NCBI RefSeq assembly: GCF_012911975.1
Contig: NZ_SMDQ01000005.1
Span: 62,001-126,000, forward strand
From: Nodosilinea sp. P-1105
GTDB taxonomy: Bacteria; Cyanobacteriota; Cyanobacteriia; Phormidesmidales; Phormidesmidaceae
DNA length: 64,000 nucleotides
Reading direction: 5' to 3'
Both the position numbers and the translations under genes were made by a program. How positions within the stretch are numbered: position 1 is the first letter of the stretch; every line of letters begins with the position of its first letter. The notes under the pieces are model-generated. The model ran no database searches and was not told where the DNA came from. It saw nothing but the letters and a program-made list of their open reading frames with translations. Below, piece by piece: positions 8,089 to 15,609 of this stretch.

Positions 8089-9080
8089 GGCGCGATCCCA
8101 TGGGCAGGGGGGGCGGGGGTGGTAAAACCAGTCAGGGGCTGGGCGGACAGATCCCAAAACACTTCTGTTTCTGTCCCAGATTTTAGGATCAGCTGGGGCT
8201 GATTCACCATCTGCCCAATCGCCTGGCAGGTAACCCCCTCCTGTGCAAAGCACCTTTGCACCGTCTGCAAGTGGGCCGGTGGCACACTCAGCAAAAACCC
8301 ATAGCTGGGAAAACACCGCAGCCAGGTAGCTAACGGGACCGTAGCAGGGCGAGGAATGGCCGCCACATCCAGCACAGCCCCACAGCCGGAGGTTTCCAAC
8401 AGCATCAACGCCGTTCCCAGGATGCCGCCCATGCTGACATCCTTCCCTGCTCCACACAGCCCCTGCTCCGCCAAATAAGGCAACAGCCCCAACTGGCGTT
8501 GTAGAGCCGCAGGTTCCGCCTGGGTAGCGGCATCCCAAAAAGGGTACTGGGGATGTAATTGGCCCGTGAGCTGGGTGGCCAGCACCAGCACCTGGCCCGG
8601 TTGGGCCGCAAAACTGGAGAGCAGTTGGGTAGCCCGACCCAGAATAGCCACCGACAGAGCGCCATAGGGGCTGTGGCAATTGGTGTGCCCGCCCACAATT
8701 GGCACGTTAAACGCCTGGGAAGCCGCCACCATCCCTTGCCAGAGCTGATCTGCCTGCTCGGTGGACGGGCTCCACAGGGCATCCACCACCGCCAAGGGCC
8801 GCCCCCCCATGGCATAGATATCGCTGACGTTGACCAGTACCCCGCACCAGCCTGCAAACCAGGGGTCGCTTACCACCAGGGGGGGCCACAAACCCTCGGC
8901 AGCCAGCAATAAGTAGCCCTGCCCATCGGGGATGGCAGCACAGTCATCCCCCAGCCAGATTGGGGAGCCGGTTTGGTTGTGGGGCACGTAGCGCCCTAGA
9001 TGGGCCGCCGCCGTTTGAATATCTTGTTTCTGCCCCAAGCCCAAAGCCGGTCGCACCTGGGCAATTAACTCGGTCAGCAT
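8085..9080 (-). CDS. AIR synthase-related protein of the nitrilase cluster (Sll0787 family)
   Basis: 331 residues from ATG 9080; a GTG at 9098 would add six residues. PurM/AIR-synthase fold: 'WLGDDCAAIPDGQGYLLLAA' is the ATP-binding start of the N-domain, followed by 'VSDIYAMGGRPLAVVDALW' and 'VGGHTNCHSPYGALSVAILG'. The Sll0787/MSMEG_0567-type subfamily is genetically tied to Nit1 nitrilase clusters in cyanobacteria and actinobacteria. It is a distant relative of purine-pathway AIR synthase with unknown substrate. It heads a two-gene unit with the glycosyltransferase. Confidence 0.88.
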   Translation of the reverse strand: MLTELIAQVRPALGLGQKQDIQTAAAHLGRYVPHNQTGSPIWLGDDCAAIPDGQGYLLLAAEGLWPPLVVSDPWFAGWCGVLVNVSDIYAMGGRPLAVVDALWSPSTEQADQLWQGMVAASQAFNVPIVGGHTNCHSPYGALSVAILGRATQLLSSFAAQPGQVLVLATQLTGQLHPQYPFWDAATQAEPAALQRQLGLLPYLAEQGLCGAGKDVSMGGILGTALMLLETSGCGAVLDVAAIPRPATVPLATWLRCFPSYGFLLSVPPAHLQTVQRCFAQEGVTCQAIGQMVNQPQLILKSGTETEVFWDLSAQPLTGFTTPAPPAHGIAP

Positions 9081-9101
9081 TGATCTAGTTCTGCTCACAC
9101 C

Positions 9102-9282
9102 CTACCCAGCTTGAAGTAACCTGACATCAACTCCGAAGGTGTCACATCTCGAATCAGTAAGAAGTACCTGCTGGCTAACCTCGTCATCATCAGCTTGATC
9201 TGTAAGTAGATAGCCCCAGCGCACCAGTTGGGTAGAGATCCAACTGGCAAAACTCTTCCAGGGATAGCGCACCAACACCTAG
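9102..9282 (-). pseudogene. C-terminal fragment of a NrtA/CmpA/CynA-like ABC receptor
   Basis: Reading leftward, the frame gives 'VRYPWKSFASWISTQLVRW', then 'LLTDQADDDEVSQQVLLTD' and a TAG at 9104-9102. This corresponds closely to residues near the C-terminus of the intact CynA-like receptor in this window ('PYPWQSFAKWISSQLVRWDL', 'EEVFLTD'). Everything upstream of it is missing: the fragment ends where a 70-bp hairpin repeat (9283-9350) begins. A deletion mediated by or ending at the repeat is likely. Confidence 0.72.
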
Positions 9283-9350
9283 ACCAAGTCCAGCTCGGGA
9301 GCTGGCGTTTTCCCACAGACAGCACTCCAGGGCTGAACTTGGATTTGATT
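9283..9350. repeat. Dispersed 70-bp hairpin repeat, copy 1
   Basis: Member of a six-copy family in this window. Each copy starts near (A)CCAAGTCCAG, has a central GTTTTCCCACAGGC-like core and ends near GAACTTGGATTTG. The two halves are imperfect inverted repeats (CCAAGTCCAG...CTGGAGT / ACTCCAG...CTTGG), so the RNA or single strand would fold into one long hairpin. This copy directly truncates the receptor fragment. Confidence 0.8.
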
Positions 9351-9410
9351 TTGGCGATACTGATTAACTCAGTCAAAGTCATTCAGTCGAAGTAACCGTC
9401 TTGACGTGTG

Positions 9411-9440
9411 CCTAGGCACACTACTCCTAGGCACACTACT
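9411..9440. repeat. Tandem 15-bp duplication at the end of the BMP receptor gene
   Basis: CCTAGGCACACTACT occurs twice back to back (9411-9425, 9426-9440). The second copy contains the stop codon of the BMP lipoprotein gene (TAG read on the minus strand at 9438-9436). The protein end is unaffected. Confidence 0.6.
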
Positions 9441-10491
9441 GAGGGACAAAAGGCACTTCTTTGGTACCCGCCGCAATCTCTGCCTTGGTGGTGTCGATCG
9501 CAGCGATCGTATCCTCACCCACCTGGTCTGCAAAGGCCGAGGTAACTTCGACTTGAATCACATCCTCTGGCACCCCGAGGCTGTAGAACTGGTCAGCAAA
9601 GGTGCCTGCCGCTGTGTCCTCCAGCATCTGTTGAAACAGGGGCACCATGTTCCAGAGCAGGTTGGCCGCGACCACATCGGGTCCTAGGGACGACATATCC
9701 CCCACGTAACTAGTGGCAAACCCATCCACCTCTTTGGCCGCCTCAATTTGGCCCAGGGTAGGCCCCTGGCCGCAGCCAATCCAGTAGTCAACCCCAGTCT
9801 CCGCTTGGGAGAGGGCCGCCTCTTTGGCCTTGGCCACGTCGTACCAGTCCCCCACGGCGGCACTGGTCAGGGTGGTGTCAGGGCGCACCGACTGAGCCCC
9901 CGCCAGCATCGCCTCCCCCATGGCGTGACAGACTGGAATATCAAACCCATAGAGGGCTCCGAGTTGCCCGGTTTCACTTAGTTCGGCGGCAATCAGGCCT
10001 ACCAGGTAAGCCCCCTGGTAAAAGGGTTGGTCATAGTCGGCTACATTTTCAGCGGTGCCGTCAATGCCCCCGGCCCAGGCAAAGTTGACATCTGGAAACT
10101 CTTGGGCCACCTGAAACACCGCATCTTGATAGCTGAAGGAGTGGGCCACAATCAAGTCGTAGCCCTGCTCGGCATATTGACGCAACACCGCCGCCACATT
10201 GGCCGGGTCCACCGCTTCCGACACGGCCACGTCCACCCCGTCGGCCCTCAGGGCTTCGCCAGCATCGTAGGCTGCCTGATCCCAGGACTGGTCTGTGGAT
10301 GAGCCGCTCAGGACTAGGGCCAACCGGGGAGATTCAGCCTCGGCAGGCGCTTCGGTTGTATCGGCAGTGGTCTCTGCCGTATCAGTCGGCGTCGTTCCAT
10401 TCCCACAGGCCGCCAACGTCAGCAGCGGCACCGTCGCCACCACCGCCACCAGCGATCGCCCCACCGCCCCAGAAAAAAGTCGTAGCGTCAT
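9436..10491 (-). CDS. BMP-family substrate-binding lipoprotein
   Basis: 351 residues. An N-terminal signal with lipobox 'LTLAAC' (Cys29) is followed by a Thr/Ala/Glu-rich linker and the periplasmic-binding BMP (PnrA/Med-like) domain: 'SGSSTDQSWDQAAYDAG', 'DLIVAHSFSYQDAVFQVAQE' and 'PFYQGAYLVGLIAAEL'. It should deliver a nucleoside-like ligand to the permease/ATPase set at 167-3859, which otherwise lacks a receptor. In most genomes the receptor gene is adjacent; here about 5.6 kb of other genes and debris lie in between. The gene has its own leader and presumably its own promoter. Confidence 0.92.
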   Translation of the reverse strand: MTLRLFSGAVGRSLVAVVATVPLLTLAACGNGTTPTDTAETTADTTEAPAEAESPRLALVLSGSSTDQSWDQAAYDAGEALRADGVDVAVSEAVDPANVAAVLRQYAEQGYDLIVAHSFSYQDAVFQVAQEFPDVNFAWAGGIDGTAENVADYDQPFYQGAYLVGLIAAELSETGQLGALYGFDIPVCHAMGEAMLAGAQSVRPDTTLTSAAVGDWYDVAKAKEAALSQAETGVDYWIGCGQGPTLGQIEAAKEVDGFATSYVGDMSSLGPDVVAANLLWNMVPLFQQMLEDTAAGTFADQFYSLGVPEDVIQVEVTSAFADQVGEDTIAAIDTTKAEIAAGTKEVPFVPQ

Positions 10492-10625
10492 AGTTTTCTC
10501 ACACCATTGCTGACATTAAGGGAACACCAATTTTCGGACAAAAAGTGACATCCTCGCTACCTTTTGAAAGGTGTTAGGGGGCAGGGGACAGGGAATAGGG
10601 GACAGGTTTTAGGTGTCAGGTTTTA

Positions 10626-10697
10626 GGTGTCGGGTCTACGGTGAAGGGCGAAACCGTGAACCGTGAACCGTAGACCGTGAACCGCAATCCCGACACC
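10626..10697. repeat. Nested inverted repeats within a simple-repeat spacer
   Basis: Upstream of the BMP receptor gene. Short direct repeats (GGGGACAGG, TTTTAGGTGTC, ACCGTGA) are followed by nested inverted repeats: GGTGTCGGG (10626-10634) with CCCGACACC (10689-10697), and GGTCTACGGT (10633-10642) with ACCGTAGACC (10667-10676). It could act as a bidirectional transcription barrier between the oxygenase and receptor genes, or be a decayed mobile repeat. Confidence 0.55.
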
Positions 10698-10707
10698 CGA
10701 TACCCCC

Positions 10708-11670
10708 TTAATAGGTGACCTGCAACCGTTGCATCAAATGCTCACCAGAGGTAATCGGCGGATACTTGGGTGGATTGTCGGCGCTCTGACAGGTGGGCAG
10801 GCAGACAATCTCCGCGTCGGCGTCGGGTTGGCAAAAAAAGGCGATCGAGTAACGATGGCGCTGAGTTTTGTCGCCCTGGGGCAGCCCCACTCGGTGTTTG
10901 GTCGAGCGAAACACGCCATTACTCCAGCGTTCGGTCAAGTCGCCAGTGTTGATCAGGACTGTACCGGGAAGCGCGGGGGCGGCTATCCATTCCCCTTGAT
11001 GGTTCAGCACCTCTAGCCCACCCACATCATCCTGAAAGAGTAGGGTCAGGGTGCCATAGTCAGAGTGAGCCCCAGCCCGAATTTGACCCGGCTTGGGGAG
11101 GGTTGCCAGGGGCGGGTAGTGCAGCAGTCGCAGGGTGTAGTTATGGGTGGCATGCTGATGGACAAAAAAGGTTTCGGGCATTCCCAGGGCCAGGGCAAAG
11201 GCGCGAAAGATCCGGTCGGCGGCTGTGGCACAGGTGTCAAAAAAAGCTTGGGTGCCGATCCGAAAGTCCTCCTGGCCGACGGGCCAGCAGTTTTGCACCA
11301 GGGCGGCTCCCCGGGCGGCGGCTTCCTCGGCGCTGGCCTCCCGTCCCATGTTGAAGGCTTCTTTTAAATCTCCAGGTTGGGTTTCGTCCAACCGCTCCCG
11401 CTCTAGCCCCACATAGCCGCGGTTGCTAAATTCGTTGGACCAGGCCAGGGTCTGCTTTTCTTTTAGGGGAAGGGCAAAAAACCGCTGCGATCGCTGAAAG
11501 GCTTGATCAATAGACGATTGGGGAATACCGTGGTTGGTCAGGTACAAAAAGCCGACCTGGTGACAAGCCCGATAAATCTCAGCCGCCCCTTGGCGCTGTC
11601 CCTGGGGGTCATCTCTGAGAAAAACGGAAAAGTCAACGAGCGGAATATCCATCCGTGTTTCCACGGTCAT
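10708..11670 (-). CDS. 2-oxoglutarate/Fe(II)-dependent oxygenase (isopenicillin N synthase-like)
   Basis: About 320 residues from ATG 11670 (an internal ATG at 11652, MDIPLVDF, is an alternative). The N-terminal DIOX_N part includes 'GFLYLTNHGIP'. The double-stranded beta-helix shows the iron ligands in 'AGAHSDYGTLTLL' (His, Asp) and 'RSTKHRVGLP' (His), with the 2OG-binding Arg in 'RYSIAFF'. All catalytic residues are present. Members act on diverse small molecules, and the substrate cannot be predicted. It is 28 bp downstream of the CRR6-family gene on the same strand. Confidence 0.92.
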   Translation of the reverse strand: MTVETRMDIPLVDFSVFLRDDPQGQRQGAAEIYRACHQVGFLYLTNHGIPQSSIDQAFQRSQRFFALPLKEKQTLAWSNEFSNRGYVGLERERLDETQPGDLKEAFNMGREASAEEAAARGAALVQNCWPVGQEDFRIGTQAFFDTCATAADRIFRAFALALGMPETFFVHQHATHNYTLRLLHYPPLATLPKPGQIRAGAHSDYGTLTLLFQDDVGGLEVLNHQGEWIAAPALPGTVLINTGDLTERWSNGVFRSTKHRVGLPQGDKTQRHRYSIAFFCQPDADAEIVCLPTCQSADNPPKYPPITSGEHLMQRLQVTY

Positions 11671-11697
11671 AAGCACACCTCGGGGGCAGAGAGATAG

Positions 11698-12174
11698 CTA
11701 TTTCAGCAGGTCAAACAGACCATCGTCAATATCATAGCCCAGCATTTGGGTCATGAATTTCAGCCGAGTGTAGCGGCCAATGCCCTGGGATTTGAGCCAG
11801 GCGGCGATCGCGAAGATTTTCTGCATCATAAAAATTTCCAGGGCCTCGGGGTTATAGCGAATCCCTTCCGTTGGGCTGAACTGGTGGGGGACTAACATGG
11901 CCGCATAACGCCCCAGTTCCCCTGCTTCCCAGTCCAGCAGCAGCGGCAACCAAGGATAGCGACTATCTAAGCGAATAAACCACAGACGCACCTCTGGCAG
12001 TTCAGACAATTCTCTGGGGTCTGTGGGGTCTCGGTCTATCTTCACCACAAAGCGTAGGTTGACATCCTCTTCCAGGGCTTTACCCGCAGCTAGTAAAGGC
12101 TCTATCACCTCCACCGCTGGGGTCAAGTCTAAGGTGTGCAGGTGAGTTTCAGTCAAGGTAACGGTATGGGCCAT
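11698..12174 (-). CDS. CRR6-family NdhI/NDH-1 maturation factor
   Basis: 158 residues matching the cyanobacterial/plastid CRR6 family, with 'PEVRLWFIRLDSRYPWLPLLLDWEAGELGRY' (given here only as a landmark near residues 81-111) and the C-terminal 'LKFMTQMLGYDIDDGLFDLL'. CRR6 helps assemble the NdhI subunit into the hydrophilic arm of the photosynthetic NDH-1 complex. The length and ATG at 12174 match the family. No other ndh gene lies nearby, as is usual for this single-copy gene. Confidence 0.9.
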   Translation of the reverse strand: MAHTVTLTETHLHTLDLTPAVEVIEPLLAAGKALEEDVNLRFVVKIDRDPTDPRELSELPEVRLWFIRLDSRYPWLPLLLDWEAGELGRYAAMLVPHQFSPTEGIRYNPEALEIFMMQKIFAIAAWLKSQGIGRYTRLKFMTQMLGYDIDDGLFDLLK

Positions 12175-12332
12175 GGCACAGGAACAGCCGACTACATCAT
12201 CAGGTCACCCCCATTGTGGCAGGGTTTATCCGTCCCGTCTTATGGAATTGGGCCTAGGCCGGGGCATCTGCATGCCATCATAGGTATCGCTTTACCCATC
12301 GATGTTGTTGCAACTGGTTTAGGCTGTAGCCC

Positions 12333-13454
12333 ATGGCTAACTCTCCCCTGCATGTGTGTATTATTTTGGGCACCCGCCCAGAGGCGATCAAGCTGGCTCC
12401 TGTGATCCAGGCCTTTCAGCTCGATCCGGCGGTAAAAACCCAGGTGGTACTCACGGGCCAACACCGGGAAATGGTGGATCAGGTGATGGCGTTGTTTGGC
12501 CTCAAGGCTGATGCTGATTTGGCGATTATGCAGCCCCAGCAGACCCTCACCGACATTACCTGCCGCAGCCTACAAGGCCTTGAGAATTACTTTCGCCAAA
12601 CTCAGCCCGATCTGGTCATCGTCCAGGGGGATACGACCACCGCTTTTGCAGCGGCCTTAGCCGCTTTCTATCAAAAAATTCCAGTGGGCCATGTGGAAGC
12701 TGGACTGCGCACTGACAACATTTATAGCCCCTATCCGGAAGAAGCCAACCGGCGATTGATTTCCCAGCTCACCACCCTGCACTTTGCCCCCACCACCAAG
12801 GCGGTGGAACAGCTTAAGGCCTCTAATGTGGTAGGCCAAATTCACCACACTGGCAACACGGTAATTGATGCCCTGCTAACGGTGGCCCAGCAAACCCCCG
12901 ACTGTGCTATCCCCGGCCTTGATTGGGATCGCCAGCGGGTGTTGCTAGCGACGGTGCACCGTCGGGAAAATTGGGGAGAGGCCCTGCAAGCTATTGCTGA
13001 GGGGTTTCTGGCCGTGTTGGATGAACAGCCGGATACAGCTTTACTACTGCCCTTGCACCGTAACCCGGTGGTCCGCGAACCGCTCACGGTGCTGCTGGGC
13101 CATCATCCCCGAGTGTTTCTGACCGAACCATTGGATTACCGGGCTCTGGTGGGGGCCATGGGTCGCTGTCACCTGCTGCTGACTGACTCCGGTGGTCTGC
13201 AAGAGGAGGCCCCTGGCCTGGGTAAGCCGGTGCTGGTGTTGCGCGATACCACCGAACGGCCCGAGGCGATTGAGGCCGGTACCGCGCGGTTGATTGGTAC
13301 CGAGGCGGCATCAATTCGCACCCATGCCCTGGCCTTACTGACTGATCCGGTGGCCTACGATGCTATGGCCAAAGCGGTGAACCCCTTTGGTGATGGCCAT
13401 GCGGCGGAACGCATTCTCACTATTGTGAAACATTATTTTGCATCTCTTGCTTAG
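12333..13454 (+). CDS. wecB: UDP-N-acetylglucosamine 2-epimerase (non-hydrolysing)
   Basis: 373 residues, the family's normal length. Key motifs include 'GTRPEAIKLAPVIQAF' at the start, 'GHVEAGLRTDNIYSPYPEE', 'TVHRRENWGE' and 'LLTDSGGLQEEAP'. The enzyme interconverts UDP-GlcNAc and UDP-ManNAc for cell-surface polysaccharide. The start ATG 12333 gives MANSPLHVCIILGTRPEAIK. It is divergently oriented from the CRR6 gene with a 158-bp gap that must carry both promoters. Confidence 0.95.
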   Translation: MANSPLHVCIILGTRPEAIKLAPVIQAFQLDPAVKTQVVLTGQHREMVDQVMALFGLKADADLAIMQPQQTLTDITCRSLQGLENYFRQTQPDLVIVQGDTTTAFAAALAAFYQKIPVGHVEAGLRTDNIYSPYPEEANRRLISQLTTLHFAPTTKAVEQLKASNVVGQIHHTGNTVIDALLTVAQQTPDCAIPGLDWDRQRVLLATVHRRENWGEALQAIAEGFLAVLDEQPDTALLLPLHRNPVVREPLTVLLGHHPRVFLTEPLDYRALVGAMGRCHLLLTDSGGLQEEAPGLGKPVLVLRDTTERPEAIEAGTARLIGTEAASIRTHALALLTDPVAYDAMAKAVNPFGDGHAAERILTIVKHYFASLA

Positions 13455-13551
13455 ACATCTCTCTCTTAGAACAGATGTCCAAACGGATCGAGGCCAAGGA
13501 AACTATAGGAACAGTTACTTGTAGCTGCGACGGAATTGGGATAACCCTGGG

Positions 13552-14346
13552 ATGACACGTATGCAAAACCAGTCAGGTTCGGGCACCGGCTTGGCTATAG
13601 CCACGGGACTCGCGATCGCAGCCACCATTGTGATCAACACCCTATCAAATCTATTTCCTCCGAATGGGCAAAATGTGGGTGAGATCGCCAACACGGTTTT
13701 GGCTGGGGTACTGATTACCCCGGCCAACTATGCCTTTGCCATTTGGGGATTGATTTACCTGGGTTTGATTGCCTATGGGATCTACCAATTCAGCCCCGAT
13801 CGCCGTGACCAGCCTCAAATCCAGCGCACTAATCAATTGCTAATTGTGGCCTGTGTGGCCCAGATCATCTGGATTTTTCTATTTACCCTAGAGCAATTTG
13901 GCTGGTCTATTTTGGCCATGCTGGGCATTTTGCTGCCCTTGATGGGTATCTACCTCACCCTAGATATTGGTCGGGGGCGGGTGTCTCGCCAACGACGCTG
14001 GCAGGCCCACATTCCCTTTAGTCTGTACCTGGGTTGGATTGCAGTTGCCACCATCGTCAATGTCGCCTCAGCCCTATATGCGGCCAACTGGACCGGGTGG
14101 GGGCTAAGCCCGATCGCCTGGACGGTGATTATGGTGGTGGTGGCGGCCCTGGTGGCGGCTTTGGTAATGGCCACCCGTCGCGATGTGGCCTATACCCTGG
14201 TCGCCGTCTGGGCCTTAGTGGCGATCGCTCTACGCCACAACACTATCGCCGCGATTTGGGTAACCTCAGCGGTAGCAGCAGCGATTTTAGCCGTGTGGGT
14301 GGTGTGGTCTCTAGCGACGTTTACTCAACAGCGGAGCTTTTCCTAG
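13552..14346 (+). CDS. TspO/MBR-related tryptophan-rich membrane protein
   Basis: 264 residues with about seven hydrophobic helices. 'ITPANYAFAIWGLIYLGLIA' is the typical motif of the extended TspO-like (tryptophan-rich sensory protein) family found in cyanobacteria and actinobacteria. Related TspO proteins bind tetrapyrroles, but this long form is uncharacterised. It starts at ATG 13552 or the in-frame ATG 13561. Confidence 0.8.
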   Translation: MTRMQNQSGSGTGLAIATGLAIAATIVINTLSNLFPPNGQNVGEIANTVLAGVLITPANYAFAIWGLIYLGLIAYGIYQFSPDRRDQPQIQRTNQLLIVACVAQIIWIFLFTLEQFGWSILAMLGILLPLMGIYLTLDIGRGRVSRQRRWQAHIPFSLYLGWIAVATIVNVASALYAANWTGWGLSPIAWTVIMVVVAALVAALVMATRRDVAYTLVAVWALVAIALRHNTIAAIWVTSAVAAAILAVWVVWSLATFTQQRSFS

Positions 14347-14762
14347 TACGCTGCGGCAGAAATAACCAGCCTATTTCCGTCAGCACAAACCTTTGCGTGG
14401 ATCGAGGTTTCCTTTCTGCCTTTCTATACTAGGCATGTTATTGGTGCCAGTTCTCGTTTAAGAGATATCTAAGAGATATTAGTTTTTGTCTTGATCTGGC
14501 ATGGATTCATCCTGATTGGCCATGGAGCCGTAGAAGACTATAACAGTCGATATGCAATTGCTTAGCGCTACCCACGGCAGTACCTATCTGTTGCTTTAGT
14601 CCTGGTTTGTACTCAACAGCCTTAGTCGGCATTGAGATCTATTTATATCCTCAACCCAAATGGCAGGTCAGGGAAATTACGGAACTATCGGTAATCAAGT
14701 TTGCATCAGCTTAGCTCACGGGAATTATAAGTTTACTCTCTATCGTTTTTAGCTCAACGGCA
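14347..14762. other. Intergenic stretch, nothing recognised
   Basis: About 415 bp with no plausible reading frame on either strand. The only structure seen is a short direct repeat around 14459-14480 (AAGAGATATC/TAAGAGATATT). It should contain the promoter of the next gene. Confidence 0.5.
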
Positions 14763-15587
14763 ATGACTACCTCCACCCCTTTAGTCTATGCATCTGTAGC
14801 CCAAGCCCCTGCTGCGGAGGGACCCCGCTTGGATAATCCCTGGCTGCTAACTACAGGGGGGCTAGTGGTACTGTTACTTGCCTTGGGTATTCATTCTCAT
14901 CTAAAAGTTAAGCAGCTAAACAAGCAGCTGAAGTTTGAAGCCTTCAAAAACCAGGAGCTACAGAAAAAAGTAAAGCTGGCGCTGAAAACCATTACCAAAA
15001 TGGAGCGCAACCCAGACCTAATTCACTCTCGAGAATTTAATCTCGACTATTTGCGTATGCGGATGGAGGAGGACATCTTCCATGCGGCCATTGTGAATCA
15101 GCTGAAAGTCAAAGTGAAACAAAAAATTACGGTGGCGCTGCGTCCTCGCCAAGCGGAAGCTGGCCTGATTGGTATTGCCAGTAAGCCTCGGGTGGTCGAT
15201 GAAATCTTTGATGTGGAGTACTCCCCCCAAGACAACCCGATAGCCAAAAAACGGGTGCTGTTTCGGATTCAAATTAAACTGGCCAAATTACCCACCCAAG
15301 CTACGTCTATCACCATCAGTCAGCTGATTGACTGCATCGAAAAATTTATGAGCCACGAGGCAGAAACATCCAACTGGCAACCGGCAATTCAGGGCCACAT
15401 CGCCTACATGCATTGGGATCAAAAAGCCAAACCAACCCCCCTGTTGGTAATCGAACAATCCACCGAAGGGGGCAACGTTACCCTGCGCAGCCGTAATGTG
15501 CTGCCCAGCAGCACTAGCAGTCCCCTTGGTAAGCCACCTCGCCTCACCAAGGGCGCTAACCGTGCCTCTCCTAACCGTGCATCTTAA
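14763..15587 (+). CDS. Conserved cyanobacterial membrane-anchored protein of unknown function
   Basis: 274 residues. One transmembrane helix at about residues 27-43 ('LLTTGGLVVLLLALGI') is followed by a basic, coiled-coil-prone stretch (Lys-rich, 48-85), then a soluble alpha/beta domain with 'NLDYLRMRMEEDIFHAAIVN' and a Ser/Pro/Arg-rich disordered tail. It resembles single-copy proteins found across cyanobacteria, but no function is known to me. The probable topology is a cytoplasmic domain on a membrane anchor. Confidence 0.75.
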   Translation: MTTSTPLVYASVAQAPAAEGPRLDNPWLLTTGGLVVLLLALGIHSHLKVKQLNKQLKFEAFKNQELQKKVKLALKTITKMERNPDLIHSREFNLDYLRMRMEEDIFHAAIVNQLKVKVKQKITVALRPRQAEAGLIGIASKPRVVDEIFDVEYSPQDNPIAKKRVLFRIQIKLAKLPTQATSITISQLIDCIEKFMSHEAETSNWQPAIQGHIAYMHWDQKAKPTPLLVIEQSTEGGNVTLRSRNVLPSSTSSPLGKPPRLTKGANRASPNRAS

Positions 15588-15609
15588 CTGTGCATCTTAA
15601 CTGTGCATC
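15577..15609. repeat. 13-bp tandem repeat between convergent genes
   Basis: GTGCATCTTAACT repeats twice plus a partial third unit. It contains the stop codons of both convergent genes (TAA of the + strand gene and the minus-strand gene end at 15597). Confidence 0.5.

Noticed and set aside
8089-8679. N-terminal extension of the glycosyltransferase frame
   Set aside because: It lies entirely antisense-frame within the AIR-synthase-like gene; the family start MNIALLTYS is at 8088.
9095-9382. Open frame of 95 codons on the minus strand
   Set aside because: It runs through repeat copy 1 and through the receptor fragment in the wrong frame; the frame that aligns with CynA is a different one.
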